Of a stretch of 64,000 nucleotides of DNA, positions 8,765-18,273 are shown piece by piece (within the stretch, counting starts at the first letter, position 1; every line of letters starts with the position of its first letter). Source of the stretch: Rheinheimera sp. (lineage in GTDB: Bacteria; Pseudomonadota; Gammaproteobacteria; Enterobacterales; Alteromonadaceae); contig NZ_JAUYGV010000007.1 in the NCBI RefSeq assembly GCF_030690345.1, forward strand, positions 372,001 to 436,000, given 5' to 3'. The notes beneath the pieces are model-generated. The model searched no databases. It saw only the letters and a program-made list of their open reading frames with translations, and was not told the DNA's origin. The position numbers and the translations under genes are program-made.

Positions 8765-9463
8765 ATGCGCCCAATTTTAACCGTCGTCGATAGTCAGAGG
8801 TTAGACATTAAACCACAGCCTTTTCCCGTATTAACCGGTCAGCCTCTGCTTGAAGGCCGTGCTCTGTGCTGTATCCGTCAGGACCGTGTGTTGTTTGAAC
8901 AACAAAGCCTTACAGTGCATGCCGGTGAGCTGTTACAGGTGGCCGGTAAAAATGGCGCCGGCAAAAGCTCGCTGTTACGTATTTTGGCAGGTCTTGCCCA
9001 GCCGGACGACGGCGCTGTGTATTACCGACAGCAAACCTTATCACAGGCAGCAACCGGTTATGCGGCAGATTTATGTTATATCGGCCATCAAAGCGGAATT
9101 CATGAGCAGCTTACTGCGTTGGAAAATATCAGTTTTTGGCGCACCGCATCCGGCGTGGCCGCTGCTGATGATTTTGCGCTGTTGGCGCAGTTAGGTCTGG
9201 CCGGGTTGGAAGATATCCCTTGCCGGATGTTGTCGGCCGGGCAACAGCGTCGGGTGGCACTGGCCAGATTATGGTTTGTAAAGCGGCAACTGTGGATTTT
9301 AGATGAGCCTTTTACTGCGCTGGACCAAAGCGCCATCAGCATGTTGCAGCAGCACTTTTTGCAGCATTTACAGTTGGGTGGCGCCATAGTGCTAACGACG
9401 CATCAAGCGCTGCAGATGACACATCAGGCTTTAACAACGCTGGAGCTGGCTTACCGATGGTAA
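8765..9463 (+). CDS. ccmA: Haem exporter ATPase CcmA
   Basis: ATP-binding subunit of the CcmABCD complex that releases holo-CcmE during cytochrome c maturation. It has Walker A (GKNGAGKSS), signature (LSAGQQRRVALARL) and Walker B followed by the D-loop region (LWILDEPFTALD). At 232 residues it is about 25 longer than usual at the N terminus, ahead of the conserved LLEGRALCCIRQDRVLF. A later, non-ATG start is therefore possible, but ATG 8765 is the best visible one. It heads the ccm operon and is divergent from the FliK-like gene. The 66-base gap must hold both promoters. Confidence 0.93.
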   Translation: MRPILTVVDSQRLDIKPQPFPVLTGQPLLEGRALCCIRQDRVLFEQQSLTVHAGELLQVAGKNGAGKSSLLRILAGLAQPDDGAVYYRQQTLSQAATGYAADLCYIGHQSGIHEQLTALENISFWRTASGVAAADDFALLAQLGLAGLEDIPCRMLSAGQQRRVALARLWFVKRQLWILDEPFTALDQSAISMLQQHFLQHLQLGGAIVLTTHQALQMTHQALTTLELAYRW

Positions 9464-10122
9464 CCTTATACCGTTTTACTCAGCGTGAGCTTTGCTTACT
9501 GGCGCGGCAAAAAGCCGACTGGCTTAATCCGCTGCTGTTTTTTGTTATCGTGCTTAGCCTGTTTCCGCTGGGCGTAGGGCCGGAGCCGAATTTACTGCGC
9601 ATTATGGCGCCAGGTATAGTTTGGATAGCTGCCTTGCTTAGCGTGTTGCTGGCGGCAGAGCGCTTATTTAAAGATGATTACCGCAACGGCGTAATAGAGC
9701 AGTTAGTGGCAGCGAAACAACCGTTGCTGAGTTTTGTGTTGGCAAAGTTGATTACTAACTGGCTGAGTACCGGCTTACCGTTGGTGCTGTTGTCGCCGTT
9801 GGTAGCGCTGCTGCTTAATATTGATCAAGCCAGCCTGGTGGCCATGGTATTCACCTTGCTGCTTGGTACACCACTGCTGAGCCTGCTCAGTGTAATGGGC
9901 GCAGCGCTTACGGTATCGGCCGATAAAGGCGGTATTTTACTGGCGCTGCTGATACTGCCGCTGTATATTCCGCTGTTAATTTTTGCCAGTGCAGCAATGG
10001 AAGCCGCAGCGATGGCATTACCTTACTATGGCCAGTTGGCAATAATGCTGGCAATGTTGTTGTTTGCAATGGCGTTGATCCCGTTAGCGGTGATCAGTGC
10101 ATTAAAACTGAATGTGAGCTGA
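9457..10122 (+). CDS. ccmB: Haem exporter membrane subunit CcmB
   Basis: Inner-membrane permease of the CcmABCD complex. The 221 residues form about six hydrophobic helices, and the N terminus has the typical form TLYRFTQRELCLLARQKADW followed by a first helix. The start overlaps ccmA by seven bases, and ccmC begins one base after its stop. Length and position are standard. Confidence 0.95.
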   Translation: MVTLYRFTQRELCLLARQKADWLNPLLFFVIVLSLFPLGVGPEPNLLRIMAPGIVWIAALLSVLLAAERLFKDDYRNGVIEQLVAAKQPLLSFVLAKLITNWLSTGLPLVLLSPLVALLLNIDQASLVAMVFTLLLGTPLLSLLSVMGAALTVSADKGGILLALLILPLYIPLLIFASAAMEAAAMALPYYGQLAIMLAMLLFAMALIPLAVISALKLNVS

Positions 10123-10123
10123 T

Positions 10124-10861
10124 ATGTTTAACTGGTTGCATCCTTTTGCCAAGCCTGAGACCGTTTATCATTTATGCGGCCGGCTGTATCCATGGTTAAT
10201 GGCGTTAGCCGTGTTGTTGTTACTGTTGGGTAATATCTGGGGCCTGGCTTTTACGCCGCCGGATTATCAGCAGGGCGACAGCTACCGCATTATTCATATT
10301 CATGTGCCTTCGGCCATTATGTCGATGGGTACCTACTCGGCGATGGCGATTGCCGCTTTTATTGCTCTGGTGTGGCAGGTGAAGATAGCGCAGTGGTCAG
10401 TACTGGCCTTAGCCCCGGTGGGCGCAGTCTATACCGCTATAGCATTAATTACCGGTATGGCCTGGGGTAAGCCGATGTGGGGCACCTGGTGGGTGTGGGA
10501 TGCCAGGTTAACCTCAGAGCTTATTTTATTATTTCTGTATTTAGGTGTTATTGCGCTCAGCGGTGCCTTTTCAGACCGGCAGACCGGTGCTAAAGCCGCC
10601 TCTTTGCTGGCGGTGATCGGCGTGATTAATTTGCCGGTGATCCATTTTTCTGTCGAATGGTGGAACACTTTGCATCAGGGCGCGTCTATAACCAAGTTTG
10701 CCAAACCGTCAATTGACCCCAGCATGCTATGGCCGTTATTAATCAGCATCCTGGCATTTAAAGTATTAATGTTGGCTTTGCTGTGTCTGCGACTACGCAA
10801 TGCCATTTTGCTGAATGAGCAGCACCGGCCCTGGGTAAAAACACTGGCGGGAGGACACTAA
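10124..10861 (+). CDS. ccmC: Haem handling membrane protein CcmC
   Basis: Transfers haem to the CcmE chaperone. The 245-residue, six-helix protein carries the haem-handling tryptophan-rich motif WGTWWVWDARLTSELILLF between helices. Two conserved periplasmic histidines flank it, one in HIHVPSAIMSMGTY and one in NLPVIHFSVEWWNTLHQG. It is coupled on both sides: one base after ccmB and abutting ccmD. Confidence 0.96.
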   Translation: MFNWLHPFAKPETVYHLCGRLYPWLMALAVLLLLLGNIWGLAFTPPDYQQGDSYRIIHIHVPSAIMSMGTYSAMAIAAFIALVWQVKIAQWSVLALAPVGAVYTAIALITGMAWGKPMWGTWWVWDARLTSELILLFLYLGVIALSGAFSDRQTGAKAASLLAVIGVINLPVIHFSVEWWNTLHQGASITKFAKPSIDPSMLWPLLISILAFKVLMLALLCLRLRNAILLNEQHRPWVKTLAGGH

Positions 10862-11062
10862 ATGCATTTTCAGTCGTGGGCAGAATTTTGGGCCATGGGC
10901 GGTTACGGCCTGTTTGTCTGGCTGTCGTTTGGCATAACATATTTACTGTTGGCCGGGTTGGTGGCGTACAGCCATTACCAGCATAAGCAGTTTAAGTATC
11001 AGCTGGCTGCCAGGCTGGCACGTGAGCAGCGGGTTAAGCAGTATCAGGAGCAAACAGACTAA
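10862..11062 (+). CDS. ccmD: Haem exporter small subunit CcmD
   Basis: 66-residue membrane protein with one transmembrane helix (about residues 18-38, [20 protein letters not shown]) and a charged cytoplasmic tail, typical of CcmD. It stabilises the CcmABC complex and helps release holo-CcmE. The ATG directly follows the ccmC stop, and the last base is shared with ccmE's start codon. Confidence 0.92.
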   Translation: MHFQSWAEFWAMGGYGLFVWLSFGITYLLLAGLVAYSHYQHKQFKYQLAARLAREQRVKQYQEQTD

Positions 11063-11580
11063 TGCAACCAAGACGTCAGAAACGCTTATTCGCCGTATTA
11101 CTGGTAATAGGGCTGTTAACCGGCGCCGTCGCTGCCATGTTGTACGCATTGCAGCAAAATATTGATTTGTTTTACACACCATCACAGTTGGTTGACGGCT
11201 TGGGTAAAGATAAAGTTAAACCACAGCCGGGCCAGCGTCTGCGTATTGGCGGTATGGTGGTAAAAGGTTCAGTAAAGCGCGACCCCGACTCACTGAAAGT
11301 GAGCTTCGATTTAGTCGACACCGGCCCGCTGGTTACCGTGATTTATGAAGGTATCTTGCCGGATTTATTTCGCGAAGGTCAGGGTATAGTCGCCCAGGGC
11401 GTAATGCTCGATGCCACCACCATAGCGGCGACTGAAGTGCTGGCCAAACACGATGAAGAATATATGCCGCCTGAAGTGGCCGAAGCATTAAAAGGTATTC
11501 GCCATGTGCCGCCGTCACAACAGCAATCGTCAGCGCAGCAAAGCGGTACAGAGGCTAAGCCAGCAGAAGGACGTTATTAA
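11062..11580 (+). CDS. ccmE: Haem chaperone CcmE
   Basis: Membrane-anchored periplasmic haem chaperone. A single N-terminal helix (about residues 9-30) is followed by an OB-fold domain. The covalent haem-binding histidine lies in [14 protein letters not shown], with the downstream conserved tyrosine. The Gln/Ser-rich C-terminal tail is variable in the family. It overlaps ccmD by one base and abuts ccmF. Confidence 0.96.
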   Translation: MQPRRQKRLFAVLLVIGLLTGAVAAMLYALQQNIDLFYTPSQLVDGLGKDKVKPQPGQRLRIGGMVVKGSVKRDPDSLKVSFDLVDTGPLVTVIYEGILPDLFREGQGIVAQGVMLDATTIAATEVLAKHDEEYMPPEVAEALKGIRHVPPSQQQSSAQQSGTEAKPAEGRY

Positions 11581-13548
11581 ATGGTAGTTGAAGCCGGTCA
11601 GTTGGCGCTTACGTTTGCTTTTGCGTTATCGGTGTTGTTGGCAATAGTACCGTTATACGGCAGCTTTGTGGCTAACCAGCGCATGTTATTGTTGGCTAAA
11701 CCGCTGGCATTGGGCCAGTTTGTGTTTTGTTTGCTTGCAATGCTGGCACTTATCTACGCCTTTCGCACCAGCGATTTTACTGTAATTAACGTAGCGCAAA
11801 ACTCCAGCTCTACCTTGCCCTGGTATTATCAAATCACCGCCAGCTTTGGCTCGCATGAAGGCTCTATGCTGTTGTGGGTGCTGATGTTGGCCGGCTGGAC
11901 CGCACTGGTGGCACAGTTCTCTAAAGCACTGCCGTTGCTGTTGCAAGGCCGTATTCTGGCCATTCTCGGCATTATTTGTGTTGGCTTTATCGCTTTTTCG
12001 CTGTTTATGTCTAACCCGTTTGCGCGCAGCCTGCCGTTTTACCCGGTGGAAGGGCGCGACCTTAACCCGTTGCTGCAAGACTTCGGCATGATTTTACATC
12101 CGCCCACCCTGTATATGGGCTATGTCGGTTTTGCCGTGGCGTTTGCTTTTGCTATTGCGGCGTTAATGAGTGGTCGTTTTGACAGTGTTTGGGCACGTTG
12201 GGTAAGGCCCTGGGCATTAGCCGCCTGGTTGTTTTTAACCCTCGGTATTATGCTGGGCAGTTGGTGGGCTTACAACGAACTGGGTTGGGGCGGTTGGTGG
12301 TTCTGGGATCCGGTAGAAAATGCCTCCTTTATGCCCTGGTTGGCCGGTACGGCGTTAATTCACAGCCTGGCTGTTACCGAAAAGCGCGGTACCTTTAAAA
12401 GCTGGACTGTGTTGTTAGCACTGGCTGCCTTTGCGCTCAGTTTAGTCGGTGCCTTTTTAGTCCGCTCCGGTGTATTGGTATCGGTGCACTCCTTTGCCAC
12501 TGATCCCGGCCGCGGTATGTATTTGTTGGTGTTTTTGCTGCTGGTGGTGGGCGGTTCTTTATTGCTGTATGCCCGGCGGATGAACTCTGTACGCAGCCAG
12601 GCTCGTTATCAGTTGTTCTCCCGCGAAATGCTGCTGTGGGGCAATAATATTTTCCTGCTTACCGCTTGTTTAATTGTGTTTCTCGGTACCTTATTCCCGT
12701 TATTTCACAAAGAACTGGGTTTAGGGTCAATCTCTATCGGCGAGCCGTTTTTTAACCAGATGTTTTATTATCTGACTATTCCTTTTGCTTTAATGCTGGG
12801 TTTAGGCCCCTGGGTGCGCTGGAAGCAGCAGCAGGTTGCGCCATTAATTAAGCCGTTTAGTTTATTGGTACTGGCGGCGTTAACGCTGGCGCTGGGTGTA
12901 ATGGCAACCATGCAAAGTGTGCAAGCTAATCTGGCGCTGATAGGCCTGTTGCTGGGGGCTTGGGTGGGCATTTCTGCGCTGGCAGAAGTGGCACTGCGTA
13001 TCCGCCAATTTGGCTCTGTCAGTAAGGGCATTACTAAATTAAACGCCAGCCACTATGGTATGACATTGGCGCATATCGGCTTTGCCGTGCTGGTAGTTGG
13101 CGTGGCGATGACCAAAACCTACACCACAGAGCGCGATGTACGGATGCAGGAAGGCGATACTGCCAACGTGGCCGGTTATGACTTTACCCTGACCGACGTG
13201 TATGAGTTAGACGGCGCCAACTTTGGCGGCCAGGCTGCCGAGCTTGATGTGCGCAAAGATGGACAGTATGTCACGCATTTGCATGCCGAAAAGCGCTTTT
13301 ACCGTATTCAGCGCACCATTATGACCGAGTCTGCGGTACATGCCCGTTTAAGCCGCGATTTATATGTGTCGCTGGGCGAAGAATTACCGGGCGATGCCTG
13401 GGCGATGCGTATTCAGGTGAAGCCTTTCGTACGCTGGATTTGGCTTGGCGGCCTGTTAATGTCGTTTGGCGCCTTATTGGCATTAGCGGATAAACGCTAC
13501 CGGCGTAAAGTAATGCCCACGCTGCAAACAGGAGAAGCTGATGCGTAA
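11581..13548 (+). CDS. ccmF: Cytochrome c haem lyase subunit CcmF
   Basis: Large polytopic haem lyase that, with CcmH, attaches haem to apocytochrome c. The 655 residues form about fifteen hydrophobic helices, with the tryptophan-rich motif WGGWWFWDPVENASFMPWL. Conserved histidines occur, for example in LHPPTLYMGYVG and LFHKELG. A large soluble periplasmic loop precedes the last helix. Length is normal. It overlaps ccmG by eight bases. Confidence 0.97.
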   Translation: MVVEAGQLALTFAFALSVLLAIVPLYGSFVANQRMLLLAKPLALGQFVFCLLAMLALIYAFRTSDFTVINVAQNSSSTLPWYYQITASFGSHEGSMLLWVLMLAGWTALVAQFSKALPLLLQGRILAILGIICVGFIAFSLFMSNPFARSLPFYPVEGRDLNPLLQDFGMILHPPTLYMGYVGFAVAFAFAIAALMSGRFDSVWARWVRPWALAAWLFLTLGIMLGSWWAYNELGWGGWWFWDPVENASFMPWLAGTALIHSLAVTEKRGTFKSWTVLLALAAFALSLVGAFLVRSGVLVSVHSFATDPGRGMYLLVFLLLVVGGSLLLYARRMNSVRSQARYQLFSREMLLWGNNIFLLTACLIVFLGTLFPLFHKELGLGSISIGEPFFNQMFYYLTIPFALMLGLGPWVRWKQQQVAPLIKPFSLLVLAALTLALGVMATMQSVQANLALIGLLLGAWVGISALAEVALRIRQFGSVSKGITKLNASHYGMTLAHIGFAVLVVGVAMTKTYTTERDVRMQEGDTANVAGYDFTLTDVYELDGANFGGQAAELDVRKDGQYVTHLHAEKRFYRIQRTIMTESAVHARLSRDLYVSLGEELPGDAWAMRIQVKPFVRWIWLGGLLMSFGALLALADKRYRRKVMPTLQTGEADA

Positions 13549-14113
13549 AGTGCTGTTTTATGCACCGCTGGCATTGTTTTTAGTGTTGGCGCTGTTTTTA
13601 CTCAGTGGCCTGTTTTCTGATCCGCGTGAGCGCGAGTCGGCCAGCTTAAATAAAGCCTTACCGGATTTTGCGCTGGCCGACTTAATGCAACCACAGCATA
13701 TCTGGACAGCAGAGCAGCTCAAAGGGCAAACCTTTTTACTGAATGTCTGGGGTACCTGGTGCCCAACCTGTAATGCTGAGTTGGGCTATCTGAGTGAGCT
13801 GCGTGCTATGGGCGTTAAAATTGTTGGCCTGTACTACGAACTGCCACGCGACCCGGCGTTTGACGCGCCGTTTGACTTAGCTGTACTGCAACAGGACGTG
13901 ACGCAAAAGTTGGCGCAGCATGGCGACCCGTACCAGTTTAATATTCTCGATCTTGAGCGCAGTTTAGCCCTGGATTTAGGCGTAAGCGGTGCACCGGAAA
14001 CCTTTATTGTCGATGCCGACGGCATAGTGCGGGCGCACCATATCGGCGATATTAACCCGCAAGTGTGGCGCACTAAGCTGGCGCCGCTGTATCAGCAATG
14101 GAGCCAACCATGA
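13541..14113 (+). CDS. ccmG: Thiol:disulfide interchange protein CcmG/DsbE
   Basis: Periplasmic thioredoxin-like protein that keeps apocytochrome haem-binding cysteines reduced. It has an N-terminal membrane anchor (about residues 6-26), a thioredoxin fold with active site WGTWCPTCNAE, and a cis-proline region GAPETFIVD. 190 residues is usual. The stop overlaps the ccmH start as ATGA. Confidence 0.96.
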   Translation: MRKVLFYAPLALFLVLALFLLSGLFSDPRERESASLNKALPDFALADLMQPQHIWTAEQLKGQTFLLNVWGTWCPTCNAELGYLSELRAMGVKIVGLYYELPRDPAFDAPFDLAVLQQDVTQKLAQHGDPYQFNILDLERSLALDLGVSGAPETFIVDADGIVRAHHIGDINPQVWRTKLAPLYQQWSQP

Positions 14114-14583
14114 AGCAGCTGATAACAAGCATACTGAGCTTGCTGCTGTTGTTTGGCGCGACGCTGTTACAGGCAGATGAAATCCTCAGTTTTGATAATG
14201 AAGCCGAACGTCAGCTGTATCAACAGTTAACGGCCGAGCTGCGTTGTCCGCAGTGTCAGAATCAGAATATTGCAGACTCCAACGCTATTGTCGCGGTAGA
14301 TATGCGGCAAAAAACCTATCAATTGGTACGCGAAGGCCATGACAGGGCGCAGGTGCTGGATTATATGAAAAACCGCTATGGCGATTTTGTCCATTATCAA
14401 CCGCCATTCAACCGTTATACCCTGTGGCTATGGTTAGCGCCGCTGTTGTTATTAACCGGCCTGGCTGGCGTTGGTTTGTACCGGCGCAAGCAGCAGTTGC
14501 CGCTGGCAAATGATACACAGCAGCAGGGGCTGGATACCGAACTGGATCAGCTGATTGAGCGTTACCGGAGTAAAAAACCATGA
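14110..14583 (+). CDS. ccmH: Cytochrome c maturation protein CcmH (CcmL-type)
   Basis: Periplasmic redox partner of CcmF with the LRCPQCQNQNIADS motif that contacts apocytochrome thiols. I chose ATG 14110, not the upstream ATG 14098, because it is preceded by GGAG at 14100-14103, forms an ATGA overlap with ccmG, and gives a clean signal sequence (MKQLITSILSLLLLFGATLL). A C-terminal membrane helix is at about residues 103-122. The short form (157 residues) fits the presence of a separate ccmI. Confidence 0.94.
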   Translation: MKQLITSILSLLLLFGATLLQADEILSFDNEAERQLYQQLTAELRCPQCQNQNIADSNAIVAVDMRQKTYQLVREGHDRAQVLDYMKNRYGDFVHYQPPFNRYTLWLWLAPLLLLTGLAGVGLYRRKQQLPLANDTQQQGLDTELDQLIERYRSKKP

Positions 14584-15776
14584 TGTGGCCGTTATTTATT
14601 GCTGCTTTAACCATGCTGCTGTTAACGGCACTGTGTTTGTTTTGGCCGCGGCGCAGTGCACAGTTGCCGCTGCAAACCCCGGCACAGTTGTTTGAAGAAC
14701 GGCTGCAATTGTTGGCGTTAGCCCGCGATGCCGGCGAGTTGGCAGAGCAGGATTTTGACAGCGCGGCACAAGAGCTGAAAAGCCAGTTTTTACTGCAGCA
14801 GCACAACCTTGTGCAGCAAGATAACCGCGCGCGTTGGCCATTGCCGGCGCTGTTGCTTGCGCTGGTAGCTATAGTCGTCAGCGGCGTGTACGCACTGAAC
14901 GGCCATTACCGGCAGTTGCAGGATTGGCAACAGGCGCAGCAAAATTTACAGCAGTATGGTGAACGGGCCTTGTTAAATCAGGGCGAGCCGTTATCAGAGC
15001 AGGAAGTAGAATTATTTGCGCTGGCGCTGCGCACCCGGTTGGCGAATGAAGGTGATGACGCTGTCGCCTGGATGTTGTTAGGGCGGATCCGCATGTCGCA
15101 AGGCGCGGTAGAGCAGGCTATTGATGCCTTTGAACGCGCTTTGCAACTGACGCCGGAGCGCTCACCCTTGCTACTGAGTTATGCCCAGGCGCTGATCCTG
15201 CTGGGTGATGACAACAGCCTGGCGCGGGCCGGTCGCGCCGTGGCCAGGGTGCTGAGCCGTGAAGCGCAAAACAGCGATGCCTTGTCATTAATGGCGCTGA
15301 TAGCTTACGAAAAAGGCGATATGGCCGAGGCTATTACGGCCTGGCAAATGCTGTTAAAGCAATTGCCGGCAGAGGATCCGCGTTATGCTGCGGTACAGCA
15401 GCGCCTGGCTGAACTGGGGGCGGCAGAGCCCGTGGCCGGGCGGCAGATCAAGGTGAATTTGTATGTGGCGCCACAGCTGCAGCAAGCTAACCCGGATGCC
15501 AGTTTGTTCCTGTTTGCCCGTGCTGTTGGCGGCGCGGCCCTGCCATTAGCGGTACAACGTATTCCGCTGCCGCAGGGGGAAGTGCAATTGGTACTCACCG
15601 AACAAATGGCGATGCAAAGCGGTTGGAGCCTCGCCAATGCTGACCAGGTAGAAGTAGTTGCGCGTATGTCGTTATCCGGTACGGTAGAGCAACGGCCGGG
15701 TGATATTCAGACTGTGTCTGACGTATTAAGCTTCGGCGGCGATGCTCTGTCAATAACATTAAAACTGGAACCTTAG
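14580..15776 (+). CDS. ccmI: Cytochrome c maturation TPR protein CcmI
   Basis: Apocytochrome chaperone that delivers substrates to CcmFH. The 398 residues comprise two N-terminal membrane helices (about 1-20 and 85-105) separated by a cytoplasmic coiled region, a tetratricopeptide region (about 150-280, e.g. MLLGRIRMSQGAVEQAIDAF) and a C-terminal periplasmic beta-rich domain. It overlaps ccmH as ATGA. A second ATG three bases in could also serve as the start. Confidence 0.93.
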   Translation: MMWPLFIAALTMLLLTALCLFWPRRSAQLPLQTPAQLFEERLQLLALARDAGELAEQDFDSAAQELKSQFLLQQHNLVQQDNRARWPLPALLLALVAIVVSGVYALNGHYRQLQDWQQAQQNLQQYGERALLNQGEPLSEQEVELFALALRTRLANEGDDAVAWMLLGRIRMSQGAVEQAIDAFERALQLTPERSPLLLSYAQALILLGDDNSLARAGRAVARVLSREAQNSDALSLMALIAYEKGDMAEAITAWQMLLKQLPAEDPRYAAVQQRLAELGAAEPVAGRQIKVNLYVAPQLQQANPDASLFLFARAVGGAALPLAVQRIPLPQGEVQLVLTEQMAMQSGWSLANADQVEVVARMSLSGTVEQRPGDIQTVSDVLSFGGDALSITLKLEP

Positions 15777-15777
15777 T

Positions 15778-16569
15778 ATGCGATCTTTTTCTGTGCGGTA
15801 TCTTGTATTGACTGCGGCGCTGATAGTGTTATCCGGCTGTGCTGCTAAACCCGTAGCACCGGAGCAGGCCGCAGCCCAAAGCAGCGCGCCCGCCGGTTAT
15901 ACCGACCCGCGCGACCCGCTGGAAACCATCAACCGGCCATTGTGGGATTTTAACTACGACATTCTCGATGCGTACCTGTTACGCCCTGCCACCGTCGGTT
16001 ATATGACAGTAGTGCCCAAACCGGCGCGCAAAGGCCTGGTTAATGCCGCAAATAACCTCAGTGAGCCGGCCAGCTTTTTAAATGGCATGTTACAAGCCAA
16101 GCCATCCCGCTCTGCGGTGAGTGCCGGGCGCTTTCTGGTGAACAGTACTTTGGGCTTATTTGGCTTATTCGACGTGGCCACTAAAATTGGCCTGGTTGAA
16201 CAGCAGGAAGATTTCAGCCAAACATTGGCGGTGTGGGGCGTGGGTGATGGCCCTTATCTGATGCTACCGGCGCTGGGGCCAACCACAGTGCGCGGCACCG
16301 GCGGTGGTCTGGTGGATAATTTGTATTTTCCGCTGGGCCTGCTTAATACGCCGCTAACGCTGACCCGGGCCTTAATTGGGGCACTGGACAGCCGTGAGCA
16401 GCTAATGTCGATGGAAAGTTTGCTGGAAGAGTCACTTGACCCTTACGCCTTTATCAAAGAGTCTTATTATCAGCGTCAGCAGTTTAAAATTTACGATGGC
16501 AACCCGCCACAGCAGGAAGAGCCGGAAGTAGATGAAGATATTTTCGACGATCTGCTGGATGATCTGTAA
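15778..16569 (+). CDS. mlaA: Outer-membrane lipid asymmetry lipoprotein MlaA (VacJ)
   Basis: Outer-membrane component of the Mla system, which removes misplaced phospholipids from the outer leaflet. It has a lipoprotein signal peptide with lipobox LSGC near residue 21, then the family hallmark DPLETINRPLWDFNYDILD and conserved downstream blocks. The C terminus is acidic. It starts one base after the ccmI stop and is probably co-transcribed with ccm, although no functional link is known. The mlaBCDEF genes are not in the window. Confidence 0.94.
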   Translation: MRSFSVRYLVLTAALIVLSGCAAKPVAPEQAAAQSSAPAGYTDPRDPLETINRPLWDFNYDILDAYLLRPATVGYMTVVPKPARKGLVNAANNLSEPASFLNGMLQAKPSRSAVSAGRFLVNSTLGLFGLFDVATKIGLVEQQEDFSQTLAVWGVGDGPYLMLPALGPTTVRGTGGGLVDNLYFPLGLLNTPLTLTRALIGALDSREQLMSMESLLEESLDPYAFIKESYYQRQQFKIYDGNPPQQEEPEVDEDIFDDLLDDL

Positions 16570-16576
16570 CAATCAT

Positions 16577-16600
16577 GGCACTAAACGCAGGTTTAGTGCC
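16577..16600. terminator. Bidirectional hairpin between mlaA and the chemoreceptor gene
   Basis: Perfect 10-base-pair stem (GGCACTAAAC / GTTTAGTGCC) with a GCAG loop, located between two convergent genes and overlapping the last codons of the minus-strand gene. No clear T-run follows on either strand, so it may act as a weak or bidirectional terminator or as an RNA 3'-end stabiliser. Confidence 0.55.
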
Positions 16601-18155
16601 GCTTAAAGCCAATTCGAAAACCACCCCAGTGCCGGCCGTTAACATAAACCGGCACTGACAAGTCGTGTAAAATCTCGCCGGTGTCACGCTTATAGGTTTG
16701 CAGCAACATCGTTTCGGTGTGGCTGCCGCAGCGGCTGCCGGTGCGGTCGCTGAAAATACGCTTGGTGCGGTTTTGCAGTAAATCTTTGTCATAATTGCCG
16801 GTTAATGGCTGGCAGAACTTTTTATTATGTGTCGGAAAATAGCCTTTTCTGTCTACCGCACCGGCATACAATACATTGCTATGGCGTGCTAAAACCGGCT
16901 CCTGAATCGCCGGAAACTGCTGATCGGTAAAGTTGTCGTATCCGGTATGGTATTTCGGCGGATTACTGCCACTGATCTGCTGGTATTTTTCAGCAAAAAC
17001 GGCGTCTGCTGTCAGCTTGCCATCGGCAATCGCCTGGCTGAACAGCTGGCCAATCTGTGCCGCAGCCTGCTGCGCTTCCTGTAAAATATCGCTGTAAAAA
17101 CTGTGGCTGCTAAGGCTGCTCAGTTCGCGGTAAATGCTTTCAGTCTCTTCGGATAAGCTGATGGCCTGGCCGGCAACAGACTGGCCCTTATCAGTGATAC
17201 TTTGCAAGGTACTACTGATATTGTCGACCGATTGCGCCAGCGCCACACTGGTGCGGTTCAGCTCGCTGCTGGCTTGTTCAATTTGGCCGAAGGTGTCGGA
17301 TGATTGCGCAATTTGCCGGTTAATGTCGGCAAAGCCGGCCGCCACCCCGGTTAATTCCTGCTGTACCACAGTGCCACTTTGCTGCAGGTTTTGCATCTGG
17401 CTGGCGGTATGCTGGCTTTGCTGGCGGATATCGGCCAGCATAGCGGCAATATCCTGAGTGGCGGCGGCAGTTTTGCCGGCCAGCGCCCGCACTTCTTCTG
17501 CTACTACGGCAAAACCACGGCCTTGTTCTCCGGCCCGTGCTGCTTCTATGGCCGCGTTTAATGCCAGTAAATTCGTTTGCCCGGCGACAGTATTAATCAC
17601 TTCGGTAATGTGTTGAATATTGTCGCTGCTGCTGCGCAGTTGCTCTAAATCTTGTGCCGCCTGGCTTACGGCCTGCACCAGATTGTTGATATTTTTCACC
17701 GAGTTGCTCAGCAAAGTATCTGCCTGCGCCGAGGCATTGGCGGTATGTTGTAAGGTGGCGCCGATAGATTGTAACGAGTGCGTCAGCTCTGTGCTGGTGC
17801 TGGCCAGCATATTACTGACATCGGCAATTTTGCCGCTGTCTTCACTGCTGTGCTGTATATCTTTAATCAGGCCATCAATATAAAACGACACTTCTGCTGA
17901 GCCAATCGCCATCCTGGAGGTGGCGGCAGTAATTTTATCTGCCGTGTCAGCCAGCGCCGTTTTACTGTCGGACAGAGAAGCATCTGCGCCGGTTGCGGCT
18001 GCGCTGCCGGCTACCGGCCAATACAGGTACAGCAGTAACAGCACCGCACCCAGCAGCAGGGGCCATACGGCAGAGCTACTCAGTGCAAATGCTGCTGTTT
18101 GCAGCAGAGCAAATGCCAATACCAACAGCACAGGTTTAAGTTTGATGTTTTGCAT
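16593..18155 (-). CDS. Methyl-accepting chemotaxis protein with C-terminal sensor region
   Basis: Chemoreceptor of 520 residues without a periplasmic ligand domain. Two adjacent N-terminal hydrophobic helices (about residues 8-28 and 31-50) are followed directly by the cytoplasmic signalling coiled coil. The hairpin tip contains [20 protein letters not shown]. Beyond the coiled coil, about 130 C-terminal residues form an extra domain with blocks such as [32 protein letters not shown] and [19 protein letters not shown], ending in [11 protein letters not shown] infer that this is a cytoplasmic Cache/PAS-like sensor. The ligand is unknown. Confidence 0.88.
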   Translation of the reverse strand: MQNIKLKPVLLVLAFALLQTAAFALSSSAVWPLLLGAVLLLLYLYWPVAGSAAATGADASLSDSKTALADTADKITAATSRMAIGSAEVSFYIDGLIKDIQHSSEDSGKIADVSNMLASTSTELTHSLQSIGATLQHTANASAQADTLLSNSVKNINNLVQAVSQAAQDLEQLRSSSDNIQHITEVINTVAGQTNLLALNAAIEAARAGEQGRGFAVVAEEVRALAGKTAAATQDIAAMLADIRQQSQHTASQMQNLQQSGTVVQQELTGVAAGFADINRQIAQSSDTFGQIEQASSELNRTSVALAQSVDNISSTLQSITDKGQSVAGQAISLSEETESIYRELSSLSSHSFYSDILQEAQQAAAQIGQLFSQAIADGKLTADAVFAEKYQQISGSNPPKYHTGYDNFTDQQFPAIQEPVLARHSNVLYAGAVDRKGYFPTHNKKFCQPLTGNYDKDLLQNRTKRIFSDRTGSRCGSHTETMLLQTYKRDTGEILHDLSVPVYVNGRHWGGFRIGFKRH

Positions 18156-18203
18156 AAGCGTCTCTTATCGCAACAAAAACAACTACAGATGCTGCAGTGT
18201 TGG

Positions 18204-18240
18204 GAAAAAGCCGGCAGCTGTCAATTCAGCCGCTGCCGGA
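18204..18240 (-). terminator. Rho-independent terminator of the MacAB-like operon
   Basis: Read on the minus strand, an 8-base-pair stem (CCGGCAGC / GCTGCCGG, at 18211-18218 and 18232-18239) is followed by a T-run (CTTTTTCCC). It lies about 35 bases past the stop of the minus-strand permease gene, in the usual position for an intrinsic terminator. Confidence 0.7.
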
Positions 18241-18273
18241 TGAGACTAAAGTCTGATAAGCGTTTGCGCTGTG

